From assembly GCA_937928195.1 (NCBI GenBank), contig CALEYZ010000077.1, positions 1-12,903 on the forward strand: 12,903 bases of DNA. The letters are read 5' to 3'. The first letter of the stretch is position 1. The number at the start of each line of letters is the position of its first letter. The notes below the pieces were generated by a model, which saw only the letters and a list, made by a program, of their open reading frames with translations, made no database searches and was not told where the DNA came from. Positions 1 to 6,119 of this stretch are shown here, piece by piece. The stretch comes from an uncultured Limnohabitans sp. (lineage in GTDB: Bacteria; Pseudomonadota; Gammaproteobacteria; Burkholderiales; Burkholderiaceae_C). Made by a program: the position numbers and the translations under genes.

Positions 1-569
1 TACATAAACACAGCGAGCACAGAACCCAGTGCGGCATAGCCGCCAAAAATAATCGCACGTTGCGTCAAATTCACTGGATTAACCCATTCCCAGATGGTTA
101 CACCCGTGAAGGCTGAACCTGCCAGTACGCCCAACAAGATCCAATTGCGCAGGTTGGCAGGTGCACGTCCTGTTCTGATGCCAAATTTTCGACGTAACCA
201 ACTGGCTGAGTCAGTCACCATGTTGACCGGACACACCCAGCTGCAAAAAATACGGCCGCCGATCACGCCATAAAACAAAACGACCCACAGAGCGCCCCAG
301 ATTGCCGCCATTTCGGGCCAATGACGTGTCATTAGAACTTGCACCAAGCTGAAAGGATCTGTCAATGGCAACACACCCATGGTTAGGCTACTGGACAGAT
401 TTCCTTTAACAATCCAAATACCCGCCACCGGTCCGAGTAAGAACAAACTCAAAATGCTGAACTGCGAGAAACGCCGAAGTATCAAATATCTGTTCGCATG
501 CCACCTACCCTTTTCAAGCAAAGCCGCCATGCCGATGGTGGCCTTGGCATGTGGAATGAGTTCACTCAT
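1..569 (-). CDS. napH: NapH, quinol dehydrogenase membrane subunit of periplasmic nitrate reductase (3' end outside window)
   Basis: Inner-membrane iron-sulfur protein that, with NapG, passes electrons from (mena/ubi)quinol towards the NapAB reductase. Only the first 189 residues are present; the gene runs off the left edge. The ATG at 569 overlaps the napG stop as ATGA (566-569), so translation is probably coupled. Visible are a basic cytoplasmic start, hydrophobic segments at roughly residues 37-54, 88-105 and 142-160, and the start of a fourth near 172. The family's CxxxCP motif is at 109-114 (CSWVCP), just after the second segment. The two C-terminal 4Fe-4S ferredoxin motifs expected in NapH would lie outside the window. 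The order after napD-napA-napG matches the napDAGH arrangement, so napB and perhaps napC are expected next. Identity is strong from the motif and position. Confidence 0.93.
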   Translation of the reverse strand, partial: MSELIPHAKATIGMAALLEKGRWHANRYLILRRFSQFSILSLFLLGPVAGIWIVKGNLSSSLTMGVLPLTDPFSLVQVLMTRHWPEMAAIWGALWVVLFYGVIGGRIFCSWVCPVNMVTDSASWLRRKFGIRTGRAPANLRNWILLGVLAGSAFTGVTIWEWVNPVNLTQRAIIFGGYAALGSVLAVFM

Positions 570-1378
570 GGCTTGACTCCCAGAGCGTTGTCATAAGGCG
601 TTTTTCCTGAACGCAAAGGCACCAACTCACCGGGCTTCAAATGCTCGGGTAGTCTTTGTGTTGATGTTTCAAAAGTTGGCTGTTGTTCGGTATTTTGAGG
701 CTCCCAGCCTTTCCGATAATGACGTCCTAACTCACCACGAGCAATGGACAAAGGAAGTACTTTGATGGCTGCTTGCTCTAAAACGCAACTTTTTTCACAC
801 TTACCGCAACCGGTACACGCGTCCGCATGAACTGTCGGCAACAGCAATGCATGTCGATCACTTCGGGCATTGTTTGATTTTTCCAACGTAATGGCTTCAT
901 CAATGAGAGGGCATACGCGGTAACAAACATCACACCTCAAGCCCAGAAAATTCAAGCAATTTTCTTCGTCAATCAAGACTGCGACGCCCATGCGTGCCTT
1001 TGCAATATCTGTCAACTTATGATCCAGTGCGCTTGTAGGGCAAGCCTTCACACACGGAATGTCCTCGCACATTTCGCAAGGTATTTCACGCGCTTCAAAA
1101 TAAGGGGTTCCAACAGCCGTACTAGTGGCCCAGTCACGCTTGAGTGAATCTCCCCAATCACTCAGCTTCAAAGTTTGTGGCGGACAATCACGCACGCACA
1201 AACCACATCGCAAACAAGCACCCAAGAAATCTGACTCTGCCAAAGCACCAGGGGGGCGCAATACTTGGGCTGCACGAGACATGCTTGGTAAAGCCAACAA
1301 AGAAGCGCCCGCCGTCACCAACGATGCAGTGCATGCGCTGGCCACAGATTGCAACAGCTGGCGACGGTCAAGACTCAT
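566..1378 (-). CDS. napG: NapG, periplasmic ferredoxin-type subunit of the Nap quinol oxidation module
   Basis: Periplasmic protein with four 4Fe-4S clusters that partners NapH in oxidising quinol for nitrate reduction; 270 residues. The N-terminus carries a twin-arginine signal (DRRQLLQS at residues 4-11) followed by an Ala/Leu-rich hydrophobic stretch ending near AAQ at 36-38. Four cysteine groups are intact: C55/58/61/65, C101/104/109/113, C141/149/152/156 and C188/191/194/198. The second (CEMCEDIPCVKACP) and third (long CxxxxxxxC spacing) are typical of NapG/MauM-type ferredoxins. The ATG at 1378 lies 13 bp after the napA stop, with only a weak purine-rich site upstream. It shares ATGA with napH downstream. 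Nothing looks truncated. Assignment is firm from cluster spacing, Tat signal and operon position. Confidence 0.95.
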   Translation of the reverse strand: MSLDRRQLLQSVASACTASLVTAGASLLALPSMSRAAQVLRPPGALAESDFLGACLRCGLCVRDCPPQTLKLSDWGDSLKRDWATSTAVGTPYFEAREIPCEMCEDIPCVKACPTSALDHKLTDIAKARMGVAVLIDEENCLNFLGLRCDVCYRVCPLIDEAITLEKSNNARSDRHALLLPTVHADACTGCGKCEKSCVLEQAAIKVLPLSIARGELGRHYRKGWEPQNTEQQPTFETSTQRLPEHLKPGELVPLRSGKTPYDNALGVKP

Positions 1379-1391
1379 GAAATGCCGCTTA

Positions 1392-3938
1392 TTAAGCTCT
1401 CACGACTTTCACTGCACACTTCTTGAAGTCAGTCTCTTTGGAGATAGGACAAGTGGCATCGAGCGTCAATTTGTTGATCAAACGTCCTTCATCAAAGAAG
1501 GGCACAAAAACCAGACCACGAGGTACTTTGTTACGGCCTTTGGTTTCCACAGACAGCGTGATTTCTCCACGTCGAGATGCAACCTTCACCTGCATTCCTC
1601 GCTGAATGCCACGGTCTTTGGCGTCATCCGGATGCATGAACAGCACCGCTTCAGGTACAGCACGGTGCAACTCTGGCACGCGACGAGTCATGGTGCCTGT
1701 ATGCCAATGTTCCAACACCCTTCCAGTGGACAGCCATAGATCAAAGTCTTTATCTGGAGCTTCGGCGGGTTCTTGGTAAGGTAATGCAAAGATCACAGCT
1801 TTGCCATCCTTGTGACCGTAGAACTTCAAGCCTTCACCCTTTTTGACGTAGGGGTCATATCCCTCGCGAAAGCGCCACAAAGTTTCTTTGCCATCCACCA
1901 CAGGCCAGCGCAATCCACGGACTTCGTGGTAAGTATCAAAAGATGCCAGGTCATGCCCATGACCACGTCCAAACTCGGCATACTCTTCAAATAGACCTTT
2001 TTGAACATAAAAGCCAAACGCTTTCGACTCATCATTGGTGTAATCCTTGATGTATTTGCCGTTGACTTTGGTTAAATCAGCCAAGGGGAATTTATTCACC
2101 TTGCCATTGGCGTACAGCACATCAAAAAGTGTCTTGCCTTTGTACTTAGGTTGCTTGGCCAACAGTTCAGCAGGCCACACCTCTTCCATTTTGAAACGCT
2201 TGCTGAACTCCATCATTTGCCACAAGTCAGATTTGGCCTGACCCGGAGAGTTCACCTGTTGACGCCAAACTTGTGTGCGCCGCTCTGCGTTTCCAAATGC
2301 GCCCTCTTTTTCTACCCACATGGCCGCAGGCAAGATCAAGTCGGCCGCCATGGCAGAAACCGTAGGATAAGGGTCACTGACCACCACAAACGCAGCAGGA
2401 TTTCGCCATCCTGGATAAATTTCTCCATTGATGTTGGGACCCGCTTGCATGTTGTTATTGGTGGTAACCCAATAACATTTCAACTTGCCGTCTTTAAGCG
2501 CCCTGCTTTGAGCCACTGCGTGCAAACCAATCTTGTCTGGCAAGGTACCTTCTGGCAATTGCCATATTTCTTCTGTGTGCTTGCGATGCTCTGGATTGGT
2601 CACCACCATGTCTGCGGGCAAACGGTGTGCAAATGTGCCTACCTCTCGGGCTGTCCCACATGCGCTGGGCTGCCCAGTGAGTGAGAAAGGACTGTTACCT
2701 GGTTGACTGATCTTTCCGGTCAACAAATGAATGTTGTAAATCATGTTGTTGGCCCAGGTGCCGCGCGTATGCTGGTTGAAGCCCATGGTCCAGAAAGAAG
2801 TCACCTTGATTTTTGGATCGGCGTATAACTTGGCCAAATCTTCAAGCTGCTTCACAGGAACGCCAGAAATTTTGCTGACTTTTTCCGCTGTGTACTCACT
2901 GACAAACTTGGCGTATTCCTCAAACGACATGGGGGTCGCGTCGTTTGGATTGCCTTTGGGTTTGCCATCAGCGCCGGGATAACCATTGGCTGTGGCATTT
3001 TTTTCCAAATCATGGCCAGGCCGCAAGCCATAACCAATGTCGGTCGCACCACGTTTGAAATTGATGTTTTTCTTCACAAAGTCCTGATTGACCTTGTTGT
3101 TGACGATGATGTAATGCGCAATGAAATTCAAAATAGCCAAATCGGTTTGGGGCTTGAACACCATGCCGGCATCAGCCAAATCAAAACTGCGATGTTCAAA
3201 AGTCGATAAAACCGATACCTTGACATGCGGGTTGGACAAGCGTCGATCGCTGATACGGCTCCACAAAATGGGGTGCATCTCGGCCATATTGGAGCCCCAC
3301 AAAACAAATGCATCGGCTTGTTCAATGTCGTCGTAGCAACCCATAGGCTCATCGATGCCAAATGTTCGCATGAAGCCAGTCACGGCACTTGCCATGCAAT
3401 GTCGGGCATTGGGATCAAGATTGTTCGAGCGAAAGCCCGCTTTCCACAATTTGGATGCGACATATCCCTCCCATATGGTCCATTGCCCCGACCCAAACAT
3501 GGCAATCGCATTGGGGCCTTCATTTTTGAGAGCTTCTTTCCATTTGACTGCCATGATGTCAAATGCTTCATTCCAGCTCACCGGTGTGAATTCACCTTCT
3601 TTGTCGTACTTGCCATTTTTCTTGCGAAGCAAAGGTGTCGTCAAACGGTCTTTGCCGTACATGATTTTCGAAAGAAAATAACCTTTGATGCAATTCAATC
3701 CACGATTAACTTGTGACTCTGGATCGCCTTGAGTGGCCACCACCCGACCATCTTGAACACCAACCAAGACTGAACAACCTGTGCCACAAAACCGGCAAGG
3801 CGCCTTGTCCCATCTCACTTTGGTATCCGATTTTGTTGGATCGGGGGTAGCTGCTTCCACAACAATGGGAATTCCCGCTGCTGCTGCACTGGCAGCCAAG
3901 GCTTGAGATTTTAAAAAGTCACGACGGTTGGATTGCAT
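1392..3938 (-). CDS. napA: NapA, catalytic subunit of periplasmic nitrate reductase
   Basis: Periplasmic nitrate reductase large subunit (nitrate to nitrite) carrying Mo-bis-MGD and one 4Fe-4S cluster; 848 residues, close to the usual NapA length. I place the start at the ATG at 3938, because AAGGAA sits six bases upstream; a TTG at 3944 in the same frame would abut that site. The N-terminus is a Tat signal (SNRRDFLKS, about residues 3-11) followed by an Ala-rich core. Cluster cysteines are C48, C51, C55 and C83, with the electron-relay lysine at K85 (NCIKG). The molybdenum-ligand cysteine is C181 in NARHCMAS. This Cys, together with the Tat signal and NapD/G/H neighbours, separates it from assimilatory NasA and membrane NarG (which has an Asp ligand). 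It lies 18 bp after napD and 13 bp before napG, and shows no visible damage. Confidence 0.97.
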   Translation of the reverse strand: MQSNRRDFLKSQALAASAAAAGIPIVVEAATPDPTKSDTKVRWDKAPCRFCGTGCSVLVGVQDGRVVATQGDPESQVNRGLNCIKGYFLSKIMYGKDRLTTPLLRKKNGKYDKEGEFTPVSWNEAFDIMAVKWKEALKNEGPNAIAMFGSGQWTIWEGYVASKLWKAGFRSNNLDPNARHCMASAVTGFMRTFGIDEPMGCYDDIEQADAFVLWGSNMAEMHPILWSRISDRRLSNPHVKVSVLSTFEHRSFDLADAGMVFKPQTDLAILNFIAHYIIVNNKVNQDFVKKNINFKRGATDIGYGLRPGHDLEKNATANGYPGADGKPKGNPNDATPMSFEEYAKFVSEYTAEKVSKISGVPVKQLEDLAKLYADPKIKVTSFWTMGFNQHTRGTWANNMIYNIHLLTGKISQPGNSPFSLTGQPSACGTAREVGTFAHRLPADMVVTNPEHRKHTEEIWQLPEGTLPDKIGLHAVAQSRALKDGKLKCYWVTTNNNMQAGPNINGEIYPGWRNPAAFVVVSDPYPTVSAMAADLILPAAMWVEKEGAFGNAERRTQVWRQQVNSPGQAKSDLWQMMEFSKRFKMEEVWPAELLAKQPKYKGKTLFDVLYANGKVNKFPLADLTKVNGKYIKDYTNDESKAFGFYVQKGLFEEYAEFGRGHGHDLASFDTYHEVRGLRWPVVDGKETLWRFREGYDPYVKKGEGLKFYGHKDGKAVIFALPYQEPAEAPDKDFDLWLSTGRVLEHWHTGTMTRRVPELHRAVPEAVLFMHPDDAKDRGIQRGMQVKVASRRGEITLSVETKGRNKVPRGLVFVPFFDEGRLINKLTLDATCPISKETDFKKCAVKVVRA

Positions 3939-3956
3939 GATCAATTCCTTGCAACG

Positions 3957-4298
3957 TTAAAGAGTAGAACTAGAAAGAGGATGGTCTTTGGCCATTTCCG
4001 ACATGGTGGTGCGCCACGATTGATACCTTGTGTTTTCGGCAGATCGACCTTTGTCTGAACTTGTGACATCAGGGCCTGAATACTCATAAACAAGGGATGC
4101 GCTGAGGACATCGGGCAAGAGTGAGATTGCTGCAAAGGTTTGTGCAGCGGTGGTGTTCTCCGTATCTTCTAGGATCAACACCAACCGTCCATCATTCGGG
4201 TTCAATGCCACGTCAGTTCCCACTGCACGTTTTAGCGATGTCAAAACGCCACCCAATTTGTCGGCCTTCACTTTCAAAACACAGCCCAAAATGCTCAT
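3957..4298 (-). CDS. napD: NapD, NapA-specific Tat chaperone
   Basis: Small cytoplasmic chaperone that binds the Tat signal of NapA and holds back export until the cofactor is inserted; 113 residues. The N-terminus (MSILGCVLKVKADK) and the middle (DGRLVLILEDTENT, then a run ending LPDVLSASLVYEY) match the ferredoxin-like NapD fold. The core ends near residue 75. The remaining, roughly 38-residue, polar tail makes it longer than the E. coli protein and shows no motif I recognise. It is the first gene of the operon. The ATG at 4298 follows a strong ribosome site, AGGGGG, with a short spacer in a predicted leader of only about 16 bases. napA begins 18 bp downstream. Assignment rests on sequence resemblance and position directly before napA. 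Confidence 0.92.
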   Translation of the reverse strand: MSILGCVLKVKADKLGGVLTSLKRAVGTDVALNPNDGRLVLILEDTENTTAAQTFAAISLLPDVLSASLVYEYSGPDVTSSDKGRSAENTRYQSWRTTMSEMAKDHPLSSSTL

Positions 4299-4313
4299 GG
4301 TTTCCCCCTGTTT

Positions 4314-4326
4314 AGGAGGAATTAGA
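4314..4326 (-). promoter_or_regulatory. Predicted class II FNR-dependent promoter of napDAGH (-10 element and start site)
   Basis: Read on the minus strand, 4326-4321 is TCTAAT, five of six matches to TATAAT. Taking it as -12 to -7 puts the transcription start near 4314, and the FNR-box centre then falls exactly at -41.5, the canonical class II position. No recognisable -35 hexamer is present at the usual distance, as expected for an activator-dependent promoter. The leader would be about 16 bases and includes the AGGGGG ribosome site. Confidence 0.65.
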
Positions 4327-4348
4327 ACGGCTTCACCTCGATCAATAA

Positions 4349-4362
4349 TTGATCGAAATCAA
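4349..4362. promoter_or_regulatory. FNR/ANR-type operator (anaerobox)
   Basis: Exact TTGAT-CGAA-ATCAA palindrome, a full match to the TTGAT-N4-ATCAA consensus of FNR, ANR and DNR family activators. Its centre (4355.5) is 57 bp from the napD ATG and 71 bp from the mobB ATG, between two divergent genes. An extra half site, ATCAA at 4341-4345, forms an overlapping inverted repeat with its left arm. Oxygen- or NO-responsive activation of nap is inferred from the site and from knowledge of nap regulation in other proteobacteria. Which family member binds cannot be told from the DNA. Confidence 0.85.
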
Positions 4363-4385
4363 TAAAGTTCAATGTATTGGAATGT

Positions 4386-4398
4386 TTTAATAGCGCCT
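4386..4398 (+). promoter_or_regulatory. Predicted promoter of mobB, facing away from nap
   Basis: TTTAAT at 4386-4391 matches five of six bases of TATAAT and would give a start near 4398. The same FNR box is then centred at about -42.5, within one base of the class II optimum, so it could activate this direction as well. There is no good -35 hexamer. The leader would be about 29 bases, with AGGG at 4417-4420 before the mobB ATG. The region is AT-rich, so a chance -10 match is possible. Confidence 0.45.
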
Positions 4399-4426
4399 AC
4401 TTTTGAAAAAAAATTCAGGGACTCGC

Positions 4427-4933
4427 ATGAAAGTATTTGGCATTTCAGGACATTCCGGAATGGGTAAAACAACCCTGCTGGAAAAGCTGATTCCCGAAAT
4501 CACACAAAGAGGTTTTAGGGTTTCTCTGATCAAGCACAGCCATAAAGACATCGAAATTGATCGGCCCGGCAAGGATTCATTTCGATTGCGTGCGGCAGGT
4601 TGCAGCGAGGTCTTGCTGATGGGTAAAAATCGCTGGGCACTGATGCACGAACAGCGCGCGGATGTTGAGCCGACTTTTGAATACCTTCTCAGTCGCATGC
4701 AAGACTGCGACTTGGTCCTCGTAGAGGGTTTCAAGCAAGAGTCTTTCCCCAAATTAGAAGTGTTCCGCAGCATCAACGATAAAACACCTCTCTGGCACAC
4801 AGCCCAAGACATCATCGCCATTGCAACCGATGAATTGCATGCTGCGGATCAAACGGGTCCTTTGCGAATGAATTTGACTGAAATACCGCTGATTGCCGAC
4901 TTTGTAATTCAACATGCGCAAGTCTTGACCTGA
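4427..4933 (+). CDS. mobB: MobB, molybdopterin-guanine dinucleotide biosynthesis GTP-binding adaptor
   Basis: Cytoplasmic P-loop GTPase that associates with MobA, which converts Mo-molybdopterin to the guanine dinucleotide form used by NapA; 168 residues. The Walker A loop is GHSGMGKT (residues 8-15) directly after the first strand. KHSHKDIEIDRPGKDS (36-51) and the strand DLVLVEGFKQESFPK (95-109) are family signatures. I choose the ATG at 4427, with AGGG six bases upstream; a TTG at 4403 in frame would add eight residues before the usual MobB start. No mobA is in the window. The gene stands divergently beside nap, across a shared control region, which fits supply of the NapA cofactor. It is followed after 51 bp by a propeller gene on the same strand. 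Confidence 0.94.
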   Translation: MKVFGISGHSGMGKTTLLEKLIPEITQRGFRVSLIKHSHKDIEIDRPGKDSFRLRAAGCSEVLLMGKNRWALMHEQRADVEPTFEYLLSRMQDCDLVLVEGFKQESFPKLEVFRSINDKTPLWHTAQDIIAIATDELHAADQTGPLRMNLTEIPLIADFVIQHAQVLT

Positions 4934-4984
4934 GATGCATGGATGCGTAACACTTAAGCTTTCAAGTTTTGCTGAAAGAACACC

Positions 4985-6088
4985 GTGAAAATTGCACTCA
5001 AATCACTTGGCACAATCATGATTCTGGTGTTTCTTTACCTTTTGGCTTGGCCGGTCCCCATTTCGCCAGTGGCCTGGACAGCCCCCAAAGCACCAGGCTA
5101 CCAAGGACCCCACGCTGTTAACGACAAACTTGCACAACTCAACTTGATCGAGTTAAAAGGTGAAGAAGGCCCTGAACACATTGCAATTGGGCCTGATGGC
5201 AAGCTCTACACCACGGTGGCCAGCGGCAAGATTTTGCAGATGAATCCGGATGGCAGCGAGCAAAAAGAGTTTGCCAACACTGGCGGACGGGTTTTGGGTT
5301 TTGACTTTGATGCAAAGGGCAATCTGATTGCCGCAGACGCTTTCATAGGCCTCTTGTCCATCAGTCCTCAAGGTGAGATTGCGGTACTCACAGAAAAAGT
5401 GGGCAACGATCCCATTCGCTATGCCGATGCGGTGGTGGTCGCCCAAAATGGCAAGATGTACTTCAGCGATGCATCTACACGCTTCAGCCCTAAAGAATGG
5501 GGTGGTACGTTTGAGGCCAGCATCTTAGACATCCTTGAGCAATCTGCAACGGGCCGCATCTTGGAATACGACCCCGCCACCAACAGCACCCGCATCTTGG
5601 CGCAAGGCTTGAGTTTTGCGAACGGCGTTGCTTTGAATCAATCTGAAACCAGTCTGTTTGTCAATGAAACCGGCAAATACCGAGTTTGGAAAATTGCCCT
5701 TAACGCTCAGAATTTGCAATTGGGAGATGGCACGGTTCCTTCTGGTGCCCAAGTGTTGCTTCAAAATTTACCCGGTTATCCAGACAATTTGATGCGAGGT
5801 CTGGATGGCAAAATTTGGTTGGGCTTTGCAAAACCACGCAATCCCACCATTGATGGCTTTGCTGACAAACCTTGGCTTCGATCGCTGACACTCCGGCTGC
5901 CTCGAGCCATGTGGCCCATTCCCAAAGCCTATGGTCATGTCATGGCATTTGATGAAGACGGCCGTGTTCTGAAGGACATGCAAGACCCAACAGGCAGTTA
6001 CCCAGAATCAACGGGCGTCACAGAAACCAAAGATCGCCTTTACATCCAAAGCCTTCACGCCAAAGGCTTGGGTTGGTTGGCCAAGTAA
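4985..6088 (+). CDS. Membrane-anchored six-bladed beta-propeller, strictosidine synthase/APMAP-like (SMP-30/gluconolactonase superfamily)
   Basis: A 367-residue protein with a short basic start and one hydrophobic segment (about residues 8-26), so probably an inner-membrane signal anchor with the catalytic domain in the periplasm. The rest resembles strictosidine synthase-like proteins such as animal APMAP. PEHIAIGPDGKLY (63-75), YADAVVV..GKMYFSDAS (147-164), SFANGVALNQSETSLFVNET (210-229) and PGYPDNLMRG (263-272) are the family blade motifs. E64, N213 and D267 are candidates for the calcium-site ligands known in SMP-30. Members hydrolyse lactones or esters; the substrate here is unknown. Plant-type strictosidine synthesis is not expected. 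The start is a GTG with a weak purine stretch upstream; the next in-frame ATG would cut into the anchor. It lies 51 bp after mobB and 31 bp before the ATPase gene. Confidence 0.82.
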   Translation: MKIALKSLGTIMILVFLYLLAWPVPISPVAWTAPKAPGYQGPHAVNDKLAQLNLIELKGEEGPEHIAIGPDGKLYTTVASGKILQMNPDGSEQKEFANTGGRVLGFDFDAKGNLIAADAFIGLLSISPQGEIAVLTEKVGNDPIRYADAVVVAQNGKMYFSDASTRFSPKEWGGTFEASILDILEQSATGRILEYDPATNSTRILAQGLSFANGVALNQSETSLFVNETGKYRVWKIALNAQNLQLGDGTVPSGAQVLLQNLPGYPDNLMRGLDGKIWLGFAKPRNPTIDGFADKPWLRSLTLRLPRAMWPIPKAYGHVMAFDEDGRVLKDMQDPTGSYPESTGVTETKDRLYIQSLHAKGLGWLAK

Positions 6089-6119
6089 CTGATCAGAATC
6101 AAGGCGTAGGGCTGATACT

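Noticed and set aside
1125..1739. 204-residue plus-strand open frame across napG and napA
   Set aside because: It crosses two certain genes in antisense and its product has no domain pattern.
3225..3716. 163-residue plus-strand open frame inside napA
   Set aside because: It is an antisense shadow of a strongly conserved stretch of NapA that includes the Mo-ligand cysteine.
3939..3944. TTG at 3944 as the napA start
   Set aside because: It leaves no spacer after AAGGAA; the ATG at 3938 has a normal six-base spacer and gives a standard Tat signal.
4403..4426. TTG at 4403 as the mobB start
   Set aside because: It adds eight residues ahead of the usual MobB beginning, whereas the ATG at 4427 has AGGG at proper distance.
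4299..4426. NarL/NarP-type heptamer sites in the nap control region
   Set aside because: I looked for TACYYMT-like heptamers on both strands and found no convincing pair.
4387..4821. 144-residue minus-strand open frame opposite mobB
   Set aside because: Low-complexity Ser/Arg-rich product, antisense to mobB, and it would run into the nap control region.
4959..4978. CTTTCA/TGAAAG inverted repeat with an 8-base loop, between mobB and the propeller gene
   Set aside because: Weak AT-rich stem with no following T tract, so not supported as a terminator; it may only affect access to the GTG start.
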